Assembly (NCBI GenBank): GCA_028820495.1
Contig: JAPPIX010000302.1
Coordinates: 1 to 40,429 of the forward strand
Length of the DNA stretch: 40,429 nucleotides
Direction: 5' to 3'
DNA from: Gammaproteobacteria bacterium
Lineage (GTDB): Bacteria; Pseudomonadota; Gammaproteobacteria; Pseudomonadales; Azotimanducaceae
Position 1 is the first letter of the stretch, and every line of letters starts with the position of its first letter. Position numbers and translations under genes: made by a program. Below the pieces are notes generated by a model, which searched no databases, had not been told where the DNA came from, and worked only from the letters and a program-made list of their open reading frames with translations. Shown piece by piece: positions 1-6,781 of the stretch.

Positions 1-40
1 ATGCGAAACCCGCCCTTCAGGCGTCAACCAACGGCGAGGG

Positions 41-832
41 GTGCGAGTAGTTACGATTCTTTCATTAAGTGACGAAAGTGTGACATCTGTTTTGTCGTGG
101 CAAACCGAAGGCTCGCACCCGATTCGTAACGTCACGCTGATCGGCGGCATTCATCATCCCTTCGAGGAAACCGCCGCCGAATTGGCGGGTATCTTGGAAG
201 AGCAGGGCGTCGTTAGCTTCATCACGGAAGACGTGGACGAGGCCATCGGCGCACTGGCCGGCGCATCGCTATTCACCTTGAACGCGCTGCGTTGGCGAAT
301 GTTGAACCATGAAAAGTACCTCCCCTACATGGACCCTTGGTCCTATGAGTTGCCGAGCGCTCATGGCCGGGCCTTGATGGAATTCGTGGACCGGGGCGGT
401 GGCTTGCTGGGAATGCACACCGCCAGCATTTGCTTTGACGCTTGGCCGGAATACCGGCATTTGCTCGGCGGCGCTTGGGCCTGGGAACGCACATTTCATC
501 CGCCGTTGGGGTCCGCCGAGATTCGACCCGCGCCAGGCCAAGCGGACAAGCCGGGGCCGTCCATTCAATCTCTCACGGCGGGCATGGCGAGCTTCGATCT
601 ATGCGATGAGATCTATCACTGCCTCGACGTCGCCGCCGACAGTCGAATCATCTTGGAAGGCCGCTTGCCCCATGGGCCGTGGCAGCCCATCAGTTGGGCG
701 CGAGAGCAGGGTGCTGGCCGGGTGATTTACAACAGCCTCGGACACGATGCGGCGTCGCTGCGCAACGCATGCCACCGGACTTTTCTGGCCCGGTGCTACC
801 GGTGGCTCCGGCAGGTGAACCCGCTCGACTAG
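41..832 (+). CDS. ThuA-like domain protein
   Basis: Soluble protein of about 263 residues with a ThuA (trehalose-utilisation type, class I glutamine-amidotransferase-like) fold. Recognisable parts are the first strand and turn 'NVTLIGGIHHPFEET' near residue 30, the strand-turn 'GGGLLGMHTASICF' near residue 118, the 'LLGGAWAWERTFHPP' segment near 140, and a C-terminal 'GAGRVIYNSLGHD' motif near 228. The last two are characteristic of ThuA proteins, which lack the catalytic cysteine of true amidotransferases. The biochemical role of most ThuA proteins is unknown; several sit in sugar-catabolism loci, but no sugar genes are visible here. The start is uncertain: GTG at 41 has no well-spaced ribosome-binding site, and in-frame GTG 80 or TTG 92 would still keep the whole domain. 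No signal peptide is seen. The upstream neighbour lies outside the window. Confidence 0.75.
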   Translation: MRVVTILSLSDESVTSVLSWQTEGSHPIRNVTLIGGIHHPFEETAAELAGILEEQGVVSFITEDVDEAIGALAGASLFTLNALRWRMLNHEKYLPYMDPWSYELPSAHGRALMEFVDRGGGLLGMHTASICFDAWPEYRHLLGGAWAWERTFHPPLGSAEIRPAPGQADKPGPSIQSLTAGMASFDLCDEIYHCLDVAADSRIILEGRLPHGPWQPISWAREQGAGRVIYNSLGHDAASLRNACHRTFLARCYRWLRQVNPLD

Positions 833-848
833 AGCTGTGTCTAAGTCC

Positions 849-876
849 TTGAACTTCCGCCACGTGGCAGTATGCT
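849..876 (+). promoter_or_regulatory. Predicted sigma70 promoter for the GFA-TauD operon
   Basis: TTGAAC (849-854) and TATGCT (871-876) are separated by 16 nt in the gap after the ThuA gene. Each box matches consensus at 4 of 6 positions. It would give a leader of about 120 nt before the GFA gene. Prediction from sequence only. Confidence 0.35.
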
Positions 877-956
877 CAAGGCTTGAAGGAATGCCCTAAC
901 GAGGCGATGCTTCAGACTGACGAGTGGGCGGTCGCCGGGCGCAACAGTGGACTAAT

Positions 957-972
957 GGAACAATCTTGTTCC
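957..972. promoter_or_regulatory. Perfect dyad, possible operator
   Basis: GGAACA-ATCT-TGTTCC is a perfect 6-bp dyad with a 4-nt centre, 28 nt upstream of the GFA start and downstream of the predicted promoter. It could be a repressor site or a small leader hairpin. No adjacent regulator gene supports either reading. Confidence 0.25.
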
Positions 973-1000
973 GCGATGAAGAAAAACGGAGGTGGCAATC

Positions 1001-1408
1001 ATGTCCATGACCGGCCAGTGCTTGTGCGGAGCGGTGTCCTACACGGCGGAGGACGTAGAGACCGAAGTGCATAGCTGTCACTGCGGCCAGTGCCGCCGTT
1101 GGTCCGGCGCCTCGATCATGGCGGCGGGGGTTAGCAGCGTTGAGTTCTCCGGCGCCGATCACATCAAGCGCTACGACTCGTCAGATTGGGCGCAGCGTGG
1201 CTTTTGCAGCCAGTGTGGTGCCAATCTGTTCTACTACTTGAAGGGAGCCGGCAGCTACCACATGTGGGTGGGCACGTTCGACGACCAGACGCCCTTTCGC
1301 CTGACCGGCGAGATCTACATTGAGGACAAACCCGAGGGCTACGACTTCGCTGGCGACCACCCCCGCATGACCGAGAAGGAGTTCATGGCGTCGATGGGCG
1401 ATTCCTGA
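1001..1408 (+). CDS. GFA/CENP-V family zinc protein
   Basis: Small zinc-binding protein (135 aa) of the glutathione-dependent formaldehyde-activating (GFA)/CENP-V family. The family cysteines are all visible: C7-x-C9 at the N-terminus, C26-x-C28-xx-C31 ('CHCGQCRR') and C69-xx-C72 ('FCSQCG'). These bind the structural and catalytic zincs. The founding member was proposed to speed S-hydroxymethylglutathione formation, but most family members have no proven substrate, so only the fold is certain. I chose ATG 1001 because GGAGG lies 8 nt upstream (988-992); an in-frame GTG at 992 overlaps that site. The TauD-like dioxygenase gene starts 10 nt after the stop, so the two are probably co-transcribed. 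Confidence 0.85.
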   Translation: MSMTGQCLCGAVSYTAEDVETEVHSCHCGQCRRWSGASIMAAGVSSVEFSGADHIKRYDSSDWAQRGFCSQCGANLFYYLKGAGSYHMWVGTFDDQTPFRLTGEIYIEDKPEGYDFAGDHPRMTEKEFMASMGDS

Positions 1409-1418
1409 GGGCTTGGCC

Positions 1419-2267
1419 ATGAAGGTCACACCAACCGACGCCACGTTGGGCGCCATCATCACCGGCGTTGACTTGGCGTCGCTGAATGAGCGGGCTTGGC
1501 GCGCCGTCGAAGATGCCTTCCATGAGCACGCCGTGCTCATCTTCCCAGCCCAGCACCTGAGCGCCGAGGCGCAGGTCGCCTTTGGCGCGCGCTTTGGGCG
1601 GGTCGAGCAACTTGTGCCTGGCATGGAGATCGTGCCCATCAGCAACCAGCGCAAGGATGGCAGCCTGCTGGCGGACAGCGAGCATCAAATGCAGGTGCTC
1701 ATTGGCAATGAGGGCTGGCATACCGACAGCTCCTACATGCCGATTTCCGCCAAGGCGTCGATCCTTTCCGCCCATGTGCTGCCCAGGGATGGGGGCGAGA
1801 CCGAATGGGCCGACATGCGGGCGGCCTACCAAGCGTTGGATGACGCCATGCGGGCGCGGATCGAGGGCCTGGCCGCCTACCACTCGCTGTTTCACTCCCA
1901 AGCCAAGATTGGCCATCGGGCCAAGGTGGGCCCAGGTTACGGTTTCCACGAAGGCGAGCCGCCGCTGCGGCCCTTGGTCAAGACCCATCCGGTGACCGGC
2001 CAGGCGGCGCTCTACATCGGCCGCCATGCCTACGGCATTCCGGGGCTATCTGAGCAGGCTTCGGAGCAGTTGCTGACCGATCTGGTCAACTTCGCCTGCC
2101 AGCCGCCGCGCACCCTGCAACATCGTTGGGCGGTGGGCGACGTGGTGATTTGGGACAACCGTTGCGTGCTGCACCGGGCCCGGCCGTACGACCATCGCCA
2201 ACCCCGCGTGATGCAGCACACCCGAATCCAGGGCGAGCCCGATACGGAGTCTGGGCTGGCCGCCTGA
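1419..2267 (+). CDS. TauD/TfdA family 2-oxoglutarate dioxygenase
   Basis: Fe(II)/2-oxoglutarate-dependent oxygenase of the TauD/TfdA family, 282 aa (usual length about 280-300). The iron-binding facial triad is visible as H101-T-D103 in 'WHTDSSY' and H252 in 'NRCVLHRA'. The arginine that anchors 2-oxoglutarate lies about 11 residues later in 'QPRVMQHTRI'. Such enzymes hydroxylate taurine, alkylsulfates, aryloxyacids or small carboxylates; the substrate cannot be read from the sequence. ATG 1419 was chosen over TTG 1413 because GAGG at 1407-1410 is well spaced. The gene follows the GFA gene by 10 nt. It converges with the DUF6265 gene, with only 4 nt between the stop codons and no obvious terminator. 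Confidence 0.88.
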   Translation: MKVTPTDATLGAIITGVDLASLNERAWRAVEDAFHEHAVLIFPAQHLSAEAQVAFGARFGRVEQLVPGMEIVPISNQRKDGSLLADSEHQMQVLIGNEGWHTDSSYMPISAKASILSAHVLPRDGGETEWADMRAAYQALDDAMRARIEGLAAYHSLFHSQAKIGHRAKVGPGYGFHEGEPPLRPLVKTHPVTGQAALYIGRHAYGIPGLSEQASEQLLTDLVNFACQPPRTLQHRWAVGDVVIWDNRCVLHRARPYDHRQPRVMQHTRIQGEPDTESGLAA

Positions 2268-2271
2268 TTCT

Positions 2272-2763
2272 TTAGCGGCGGCGGAGGTTTATGTCGAGGC
2301 CGGTGGGGGGATCCGTTAGCTCCAACTTGATGTTGAAGGCCTCCGGTGACGGGCGGCTGTAAGTCAGCGACCGGAAGGCGTTGCCGGCTTCCTCCGCTTC
2401 GAAGCGCACCGAGTTGTCGCCGAGTTCCGCCAACACCAGCTTTTGCGGGGCCGGCATGCGCGGCTCGTAGCTCTTGCTCCATTGCTGGATGCGGAAGATC
2501 AAGGTGCCTTCGGACTCCTCGATGACGATCAACTCCACCATGTTGGTCTTGCCGTCCTCCAGCAGCCGCACGGCGGCCATCATGGCGTCGTCGGCCGGCT
2601 CCAGCCAAGTTTCCTGCAGCACGGCGTTCTCGCCCATCGGCCCCTCCCAAGCGCCGGTCATCCAGGCTAGGTCGGCGATGCTGGCAGTCGGCGGCGCGGC
2701 GTCCGCCGCGGCCATGCCGGCTAGGAGCAGGCTGGCCCAAGCGCAGCCCTTGAGTGATTGCAT
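2272..2763 (-). CDS. Secreted DUF6265-like protein
   Basis: Protein of 163 aa with an N-terminal signal peptide: a short basic start, then a hydrophobic stretch ending near 'AAADAA', residues 1-23. The mature part begins 'IADLAWMTGAWEG' and has the 'ETWLEPADDAMMA' and 'NMVELIVIEESEGTLIFR' blocks seen in DUF6265 proteins, which are small periplasmic calycin-like barrels of unknown function. The start is supported by AAGGAG 9 nt upstream. It is the third gene of a minus-strand operon, beginning 29 nt after the 2-hydroxyacyl-CoA lyase gene. A functional link to CoA metabolism is unclear because this product is exported. Confidence 0.75.
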   Translation of the reverse strand: MQSLKGCAWASLLLAGMAAADAAPPTASIADLAWMTGAWEGPMGENAVLQETWLEPADDAMMAAVRLLEDGKTNMVELIVIEESEGTLIFRIQQWSKSYEPRMPAPQKLVLAELGDNSVRFEAEEAGNAFRSLTYSRPSPEAFNIKLELTDPPTGLDINLRRR

Positions 2764-2792
2764 ATTGGGAAACTCCTTGGTTGAGCAGGCAG

Positions 2793-4448
2793 TCAGGTGG
2801 TCAGCCAGCCGAATTGCTGGGGCTTGCGCCCGGCTTGGGGATGGATGGGCACATTGACGAGCGCTGGCCCATCGAAGGCCATCGCCTCGTCGAGCGCGGC
2901 CCGCAGGTCGGCAGGATCCTCCACGTAAAGCCCTTTGCCGCCCAGCGCCTCAAGCATGCCGTCATAGCGGGCGCCGTAGGTGAGGATGGGCGGTGGGACG
3001 GACTGGCCTTCCTTTAACGGGCCGATGCCGCCGCCGATGCCGCCGTTGTTGAGCACCACCATCTTTACCGGCAGGTTGTAGCGCACCATGGTCTCGATCT
3101 CCATGCCGGAAAAACCGAAGGCGCTGTCCCCCTGGACGGAGACGATGGGCTTGTCCGGCTGGGCGACGGCGGCGGCGACGGCGAAGCCGAGGCCAATGCC
3201 CATGGTGCCGTAGGTGCCGGCGTCCAGGCGGTGGCGGGGACTGCGGTTGGCCATCTGGGTGCGCCCGATGTCCATGGTGTTGGCGCCTTCGCCGATGATG
3301 ATGGCGTCCTCGGGCAGCCAAGCCTCAATGTCGCGATAGGCTCGGTAGTAGTTCATGGGGCTGGATTCGTCATCGATCATGGGCTTGACCGCTTCCAGGT
3401 TGGCTTGAGCCTTTTCCTTAAGTTGGCTGCGCCAAGCGGTTTCCGCCGGGTAGAACCATTGGCGCTCGTCCAAGGCTTGGTTCAACTGGCCGACCACGGC
3501 CTTGCCGTCGCCAAGCAGGGCCACTTCGGCGGGCACGTTGGTGCCAATCTCCTCCGCAGCCACGTCCAACTGCACCACCCGCACGCCTTCCTTGAAGCGC
3601 GGCGGCAGGCCGAAGTGCATGATCCAGTTGAGCCGGGCGCCCATCAAAAACACGAGATCCGCTTCACGCAGCGCGGTGCTGCGGGCGGCGCCCACGGACA
3701 GCGGGTCGTCGTCGGGCAGGATGCCCTTGCCCATGGGGGAGGCGAGGAAGGGCAGCTGGGTGCGCTCGATGAAGGACCGCACTTCGTCCTCGGCCCGGGA
3801 CCAAGCCATGCCCTTGCCGACGATGACCAAGGGCCGTTCGGCGGACTCCAGGGCGGACAACGCCGCTTCCACCGCGCCGGGGTCGGCTTGGCTGCGCGGC
3901 GGTTCGCCCACGGTGGCAGCGGGGCGCACTTTGTCCTCTTCCACTTGGCCGCGGATGATGTCGTCGGGAAAGTCCAGGTAGGTGGGGCCGGGACGGCCGA
4001 ACTTGGCATGGCGCACCGCCTGCTCGACGTAGCAGGGGATGCGCGCAGTATGCTCGATGGCGTGGGCATACTTGCAATAGGGCGCGGCCAGCTGCACTTG
4101 GCGCTCCTCCTGGAAGCCGCCCATGCCATTCTGGTACACCGGTGAGGCGCCGCCGATGAGGATCATCGGCCAGCAGTTCTGCTGGGCGTTGGCCAGGCCC
4201 GCGAAGGCGTGAATGACGCCGGGTCCGGACACGGTGAGGCAAGCTTGGGGGCGCCCGGTCAAGTAGCCCGCGGCTTGGGCGGCATAGCTGGCGGACTGCT
4301 CGTTGCGCATGCCGATGTAGGTGATGCCGGCCTTCTGCGCCGCCGCCGCCACCCCGATGACCGGAAAACCGACGATGCCGAACATCATGTCCACGCCTTG
4401 CTGCTTCAAGCTCTGCGCCATCAGGGTGGCGCCGTCAATTGTCCCCAT
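2793..4448 (-). CDS. Thiamine-diphosphate 2-hydroxyacyl-CoA lyase / oxalyl-CoA decarboxylase family
   Basis: ThDP-dependent enzyme of 551 aa in three parts: N-terminal pyrimidine-binding (1-165), central (190-325) and C-terminal pyrophosphate-binding (365-545). Glu50 in 'GMRNEQSA' is the conserved cofactor-activating glutamate. The cofactor motif runs from G440-D-S to N467-N468. From memory, resemblance to human HACL1 is stronger than to Oxalobacter oxalyl-CoA decarboxylase: shared blocks include 'GARLNWIMHFGLPPRF', 'GEGANTMDIGRT', 'RHRLDAGTYGTMGIGLGF' and the C-terminal 'RKPQQFGWLT'. HACL cleaves 2-hydroxyacyl-CoA to formyl-CoA and an aldehyde. The adjacent formyl-CoA-transferase-like gene fits either activity. 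The usual aromatic residue after the NN motif is replaced in a glycine-rich 'NNGGIGGGIG' loop, so substrate preference may differ. AAGGAG lies 5 nt before the ATG. Confidence 0.82.
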   Translation of the reverse strand: MGTIDGATLMAQSLKQQGVDMMFGIVGFPVIGVAAAAQKAGITYIGMRNEQSASYAAQAAGYLTGRPQACLTVSGPGVIHAFAGLANAQQNCWPMILIGGASPVYQNGMGGFQEERQVQLAAPYCKYAHAIEHTARIPCYVEQAVRHAKFGRPGPTYLDFPDDIIRGQVEEDKVRPAATVGEPPRSQADPGAVEAALSALESAERPLVIVGKGMAWSRAEDEVRSFIERTQLPFLASPMGKGILPDDDPLSVGAARSTALREADLVFLMGARLNWIMHFGLPPRFKEGVRVVQLDVAAEEIGTNVPAEVALLGDGKAVVGQLNQALDERQWFYPAETAWRSQLKEKAQANLEAVKPMIDDESSPMNYYRAYRDIEAWLPEDAIIIGEGANTMDIGRTQMANRSPRHRLDAGTYGTMGIGLGFAVAAAVAQPDKPIVSVQGDSAFGFSGMEIETMVRYNLPVKMVVLNNGGIGGGIGPLKEGQSVPPPILTYGARYDGMLEALGGKGLYVEDPADLRAALDEAMAFDGPALVNVPIHPQAGRKPQQFGWLTT

Positions 4449-4510
4449 GAGAACTCCTTAGTGGATGGGTTTTGATTTGGTATCGTTTCAGGGTGCGCTG
4501 GTGCGCAACG

Positions 4511-5692
4511 CTATCCGCCGACGATGCCCGCCTCGATCAGTTGGGCAATGCTGTCCTGGTCAAGGGCCAAGTCCTCGGTCAACACTTGGGCTGAATGCTC
4601 GCCCAAGATCGGCGCCGCCTTGATGGGCACTTGGCTGGCGGACATGCGGGCCGGCCAGCCGAGCAGCCGCATCTTGCCTTTTTCCGGGTGATCGACTTCG
4701 TGAATGAAGCCACGGCTGAGCATATGCTGGTTTTGGTAGAGATCCTTGGTGTCGAGCACGGCGCTGGCTGGAACGCCGGCTTCGGCCAACACCTGCATGG
4801 CCTCGTACTTGCTGCGTTGGGCGGTCCACGTGCTTATGGCATCCTCCAGGGCTTCCCGATGCTTCTGCCGCGTCCGCGGGTCGGCGAAGCGGGGATCGTC
4901 AAGCAGGTCCTCCCGGTCGATGGCGGCGCATAGCGCCTCCCACATGCGCGGCGTCACTGCCATGACGTAAACGTAGTCGTTGGGCCCGTCGCCTTGGCAG
5001 GGGTACAGGCGCAGGGTCGGCGTCGGGCCGCTGCCGGTGCGCGCCGCGGCCCACTCGCCGAAGTTGGTACCGGCGGTGGCGGTGCGCAAGAAGTAGGTCA
5101 TGGCCTCCTGCATCGATAGCTCGATCAACTGCCCCTCGCCGGTCTTGAGCTTCTGCGCGTAGGCGGCGGCGATGGCAAGGGCCATTTGCACCCCAGTGCC
5201 GGCATCTCCCGTGGTGGGGCCGGGCCGCATGGGTGGACCGTCGGGTTCGCCGGTGATGGAAAACGCGCCGGCCGCGGCTTGGGCGACCATGTCGTAGCAC
5301 TTGTAGTCCGCCCAAGGGCCGTCGAGTCCGAAGCCCTTGATGCGGGCGTAGATAATATCTGGCTTGACCGCGCGCATGACGTCGTAGCCGATATCGAGCT
5401 TTTCAATGACGCCTGGGCCGTAGTTCTCGACGAAGACGTCATAGTGAGGCGCCATCTTGAGCAGAATGTCCCGGCCCTCGGGGCTGCGCAGGTCCAGGGC
5501 GATGGAGCGCTTGTTGCTGTTCCAGACCATGAAGTAGTCACTCAAGCCCATCAGGCTGCGGCCGGGGTCGCCGGTGCCGGGTGCCTCCACCTTCACCACG
5601 TCGGCGCCCAACCAAGCCAGGCACTGCGTGCAGGCGGTGCCCGCTTCGTACTGGGTCATGTCCAGAATGCGCAAGCCGTCCAGTGCGGCCAT
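4511..5692 (-). CDS. Class III (CaiB/BaiF) CoA-transferase
   Basis: CoA-transferase of 393 aa, typical for the family, which forms interlocked dimers and moves CoA between carboxylates. Visible signatures are 'GLRILDMTQYEAGTACTQ' at the start, 'LGADVVKVEAPGTGDPGR' near 28-45, 'NSNKRSIALDLRSPEGR' near 58-74, and the catalytic-aspartate block 'GPTTGDAGTGVQM', where D163 matches the aspartate that forms the acyl anhydride in formyl-CoA:oxalate CoA-transferase. It is the first gene of the minus-strand operon and is followed 62 nt later by the HACL/oxalyl-CoA decarboxylase-type gene. The likely job is loading CoA onto an oxalate-like or 2-hydroxy acid, possibly using formyl-CoA released by the lyase. 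A G-rich ribosome-binding site precedes the ATG. Exact substrate unknown. Confidence 0.87.
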   Translation of the reverse strand: MAALDGLRILDMTQYEAGTACTQCLAWLGADVVKVEAPGTGDPGRSLMGLSDYFMVWNSNKRSIALDLRSPEGRDILLKMAPHYDVFVENYGPGVIEKLDIGYDVMRAVKPDIIYARIKGFGLDGPWADYKCYDMVAQAAAGAFSITGEPDGPPMRPGPTTGDAGTGVQMALAIAAAYAQKLKTGEGQLIELSMQEAMTYFLRTATAGTNFGEWAAARTGSGPTPTLRLYPCQGDGPNDYVYVMAVTPRMWEALCAAIDREDLLDDPRFADPRTRQKHREALEDAISTWTAQRSKYEAMQVLAEAGVPASAVLDTKDLYQNQHMLSRGFIHEVDHPEKGKMRLLGWPARMSASQVPIKAAPILGEHSAQVLTEDLALDQDSIAQLIEAGIVGG

Positions 5693-5762
5693 GAGTTAAT
5701 CCCCCCAAGTGGCAGCGGCTGCTGCCGGTCAGTCAAAGCTACGGGTTGGCGAGGGCTAAATC

Positions 5763-5776
5763 AACCGGTACCGGTT
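5763..5776 (-). terminator. Possible weak terminator after tRNA-Gly
   Basis: AACCGGTACCGGTT is a perfect 14-nt palindrome 9 nt beyond the CCA end of tRNA-Gly. On the minus strand it is followed by GATTT. The stem would be only 5 bp with no real U-tract, so it may be a weak terminator or a processing signal. Confidence 0.3.
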
Positions 5777-5785
5777 CGTGAGGAG

Positions 5786-5861
<76 letters not shown>

Positions 5862-5904
5862 ATTGCTACAGGGTGCCTGAACGACGCTCCCCGTAAACGC
5901 GGAC

Positions 5905-5932
5905 ATTTTAAATCATGAGCGGGCAAGCGCAA
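5905..5932 (-). promoter_or_regulatory. Predicted promoter of tRNA-Gly
   Basis: On the minus strand TTGCGC (5932-5927) and TAAAAT (5910-5905) are 16 nt apart. A GC-rich discriminator (GTCCGCG) follows, as is usual for stringently controlled stable-RNA promoters. The leader before the tRNA would be about 37 nt. The -35 box lies next to the second palindrome of the adjacent repeat. Confidence 0.5.
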
Positions 5933-5935
5933 CAG

Positions 5936-5980
5936 CGCGACCTGATGGTCGCGTATGGAGTTTTGCTGACGCGAAACTCC
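5936..5980. repeat. Two-hairpin dispersed repeat, copy 1
   Basis: Two adjacent palindromes: CGCGACC-TGAT-GGTCGCG (5936-5953) and, 3 nt later, GGAGTTTTGC-TGAC-GCGAAACTCC (5957-5980; 10-bp stem with one G-T pair). Read on the minus strand, the second one matches the palindrome at 35906-35929 at 22 of 26 positions, counting two flanking bases. In both copies a CG-closed palindrome follows after 2-3 nt. This layout resembles REP/BIME elements. It lies in a 169-bp non-coding gap. Confidence 0.6.
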
Positions 5981-6030
5981 GCACCACAACCCCCGTCTCG
6001 AAGGAGTCCGCCGCTGGCATCAGGGCGGGG

Positions 6031-6453
6031 TCAATGGTCGAACTGGGGAATGCCGCTGCGCTCCGCCGCCGAGCGCAGGGTGCGGTCCCGCGTGCCGAAC
6101 GGCAGGTTGCGGCGAATCGCAACCTCCAAGTAAGCCGCATCGTAAACCGACAGGCCGTACTGCTCGGCCAACGCCGACGTTCGACTGAAAGCATCCCTTG
6201 CGTGGGCCTCGTCGATGGTAAGAGCGAGTGCGGAGAGACGTTCCAGTGCGAGTCTTCGTTCCGGAGCCGCTACCGTCTTCCGCCGTTCGGCCACAAGCAG
6301 GCCATTGGCGACCTCCAGGAACCAGAGCGGCGGCACCACCCCCTCATCGCCCGCCTCGACGCACTCCAGCAACGCTTCGGCTTCGGTGGTCGCTTGGCTT
6401 GGCAGAACCCAGGCGAATGCCATGGAGGCATCCAAGACGAAAGCAGCGCTCAC
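6031..6453 (-). CDS. vapC: PIN-domain ribonuclease toxin (VapC family)
   Basis: PIN-domain toxin of 140 aa, usual for VapC. The acidic metal-binding residues are all in place: D8 in 'FVLDAS', E47 in 'PPLWFLEVANG', D105 in 'LSVYDAAYLEVA' and D123 in 'GTRDRTLR'. VapC toxins are Mg-dependent RNases that cleave tRNA or rRNA and are neutralised by the co-encoded antitoxin. The start is a GTG that overlaps the antitoxin stop codon as GTGA (6453-6450), a typical coupling. The gene looks intact. The RNA target cannot be predicted from the sequence. Confidence 0.9.
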   Translation of the reverse strand: MSAAFVLDASMAFAWVLPSQATTEAEALLECVEAGDEGVVPPLWFLEVANGLLVAERRKTVAAPERRLALERLSALALTIDEAHARDAFSRTSALAEQYGLSVYDAAYLEVAIRRNLPFGTRDRTLRSAAERSGIPQFDH

Positions 6454-6716
6454 CGGCGTCCTTCTTCTATTAGGGACTTGATGTCGTCGTCGGTGAGCGC
6501 TGGATGGGTCCCGCGGCGCATCGCGATGGTCCGGCGCAGCTGGCGGAGGCCCTCCACGGCTGCGCGCACCTCCTCACGAGCTGGCCTGCCCGCAGGCACG
6601 ATCCGGGCGACAGGTTTGTCGTGGCGGGTGACGATTACCTCCTCGCCCTGCGACACCCGGTCGAGAAGCTGGCCGAAGCGGGTCTTCGCTTCGAGTGCGG
6701 TGACGCTGGCTGCCAT
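6450..6716 (-). CDS. Antitoxin, Phd/YefM type, partner of VapC
   Basis: Antitoxin of 88 aa. The N-terminal half, 'VTALEAKTRFGQLLDRVSQGEEVIVTRHDKPVARIVP', has the classic Phd/YefM fold that binds DNA and dimerises. The C-terminal half is charged and ends 'ALTDDDIKSLIEEGRR', which would wrap the toxin. Although the family is Phd-like, such proteins commonly pair with PIN toxins (VapBC). Start ATG 6716 was preferred to 6743 because GGAGG sits 7 nt upstream. The stop overlaps the toxin start by 4 nt. It is expected to repress its own promoter, and an inverted repeat lies just upstream. Confidence 0.88.
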   Translation of the reverse strand: MAASVTALEAKTRFGQLLDRVSQGEEVIVTRHDKPVARIVPAGRPAREEVRAAVEGLRQLRRTIAMRRGTHPALTDDDIKSLIEEGRR

Positions 6717-6732
6717 GACAGACCCTCCATGA

Positions 6733-6757
6733 AAACTGACCATTGACTAACCAGTTT
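6733..6757. promoter_or_regulatory. Candidate operator of the vapBC module
   Basis: AAACTG (6733-6738) and CAGTTT (6752-6757) form a 6-bp inverted repeat with a 13-nt spacer, 16 nt upstream of the antitoxin start. This is where a Phd/YefM autorepressor would be expected to bind. No confident -10/-35 pair could be assigned. Confidence 0.35.
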
Positions 6758-6781
6758 AGCAGAACAACTCGTCAGCAGGGC

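Noticed and set aside
883-1074. 63-codon frame before the GFA gene
   Set aside because: It overlaps the GFA start region in another frame, lacks a ribosome-binding site and has no resemblance to a protein.
3231-4145. Long plus-strand reading frame (304 codons) opposite the HACL gene
   Set aside because: It is antisense to a well-supported enzyme, rich in Gly/Ala/His as expected of a shadow frame, and resembles no family.
2793-4448. Acetolactate synthase large subunit
   Set aside because: The motif blocks match HACL/oxalyl-CoA decarboxylase, no small subunit or ilv gene is nearby, and a CoA-transferase is adjacent.
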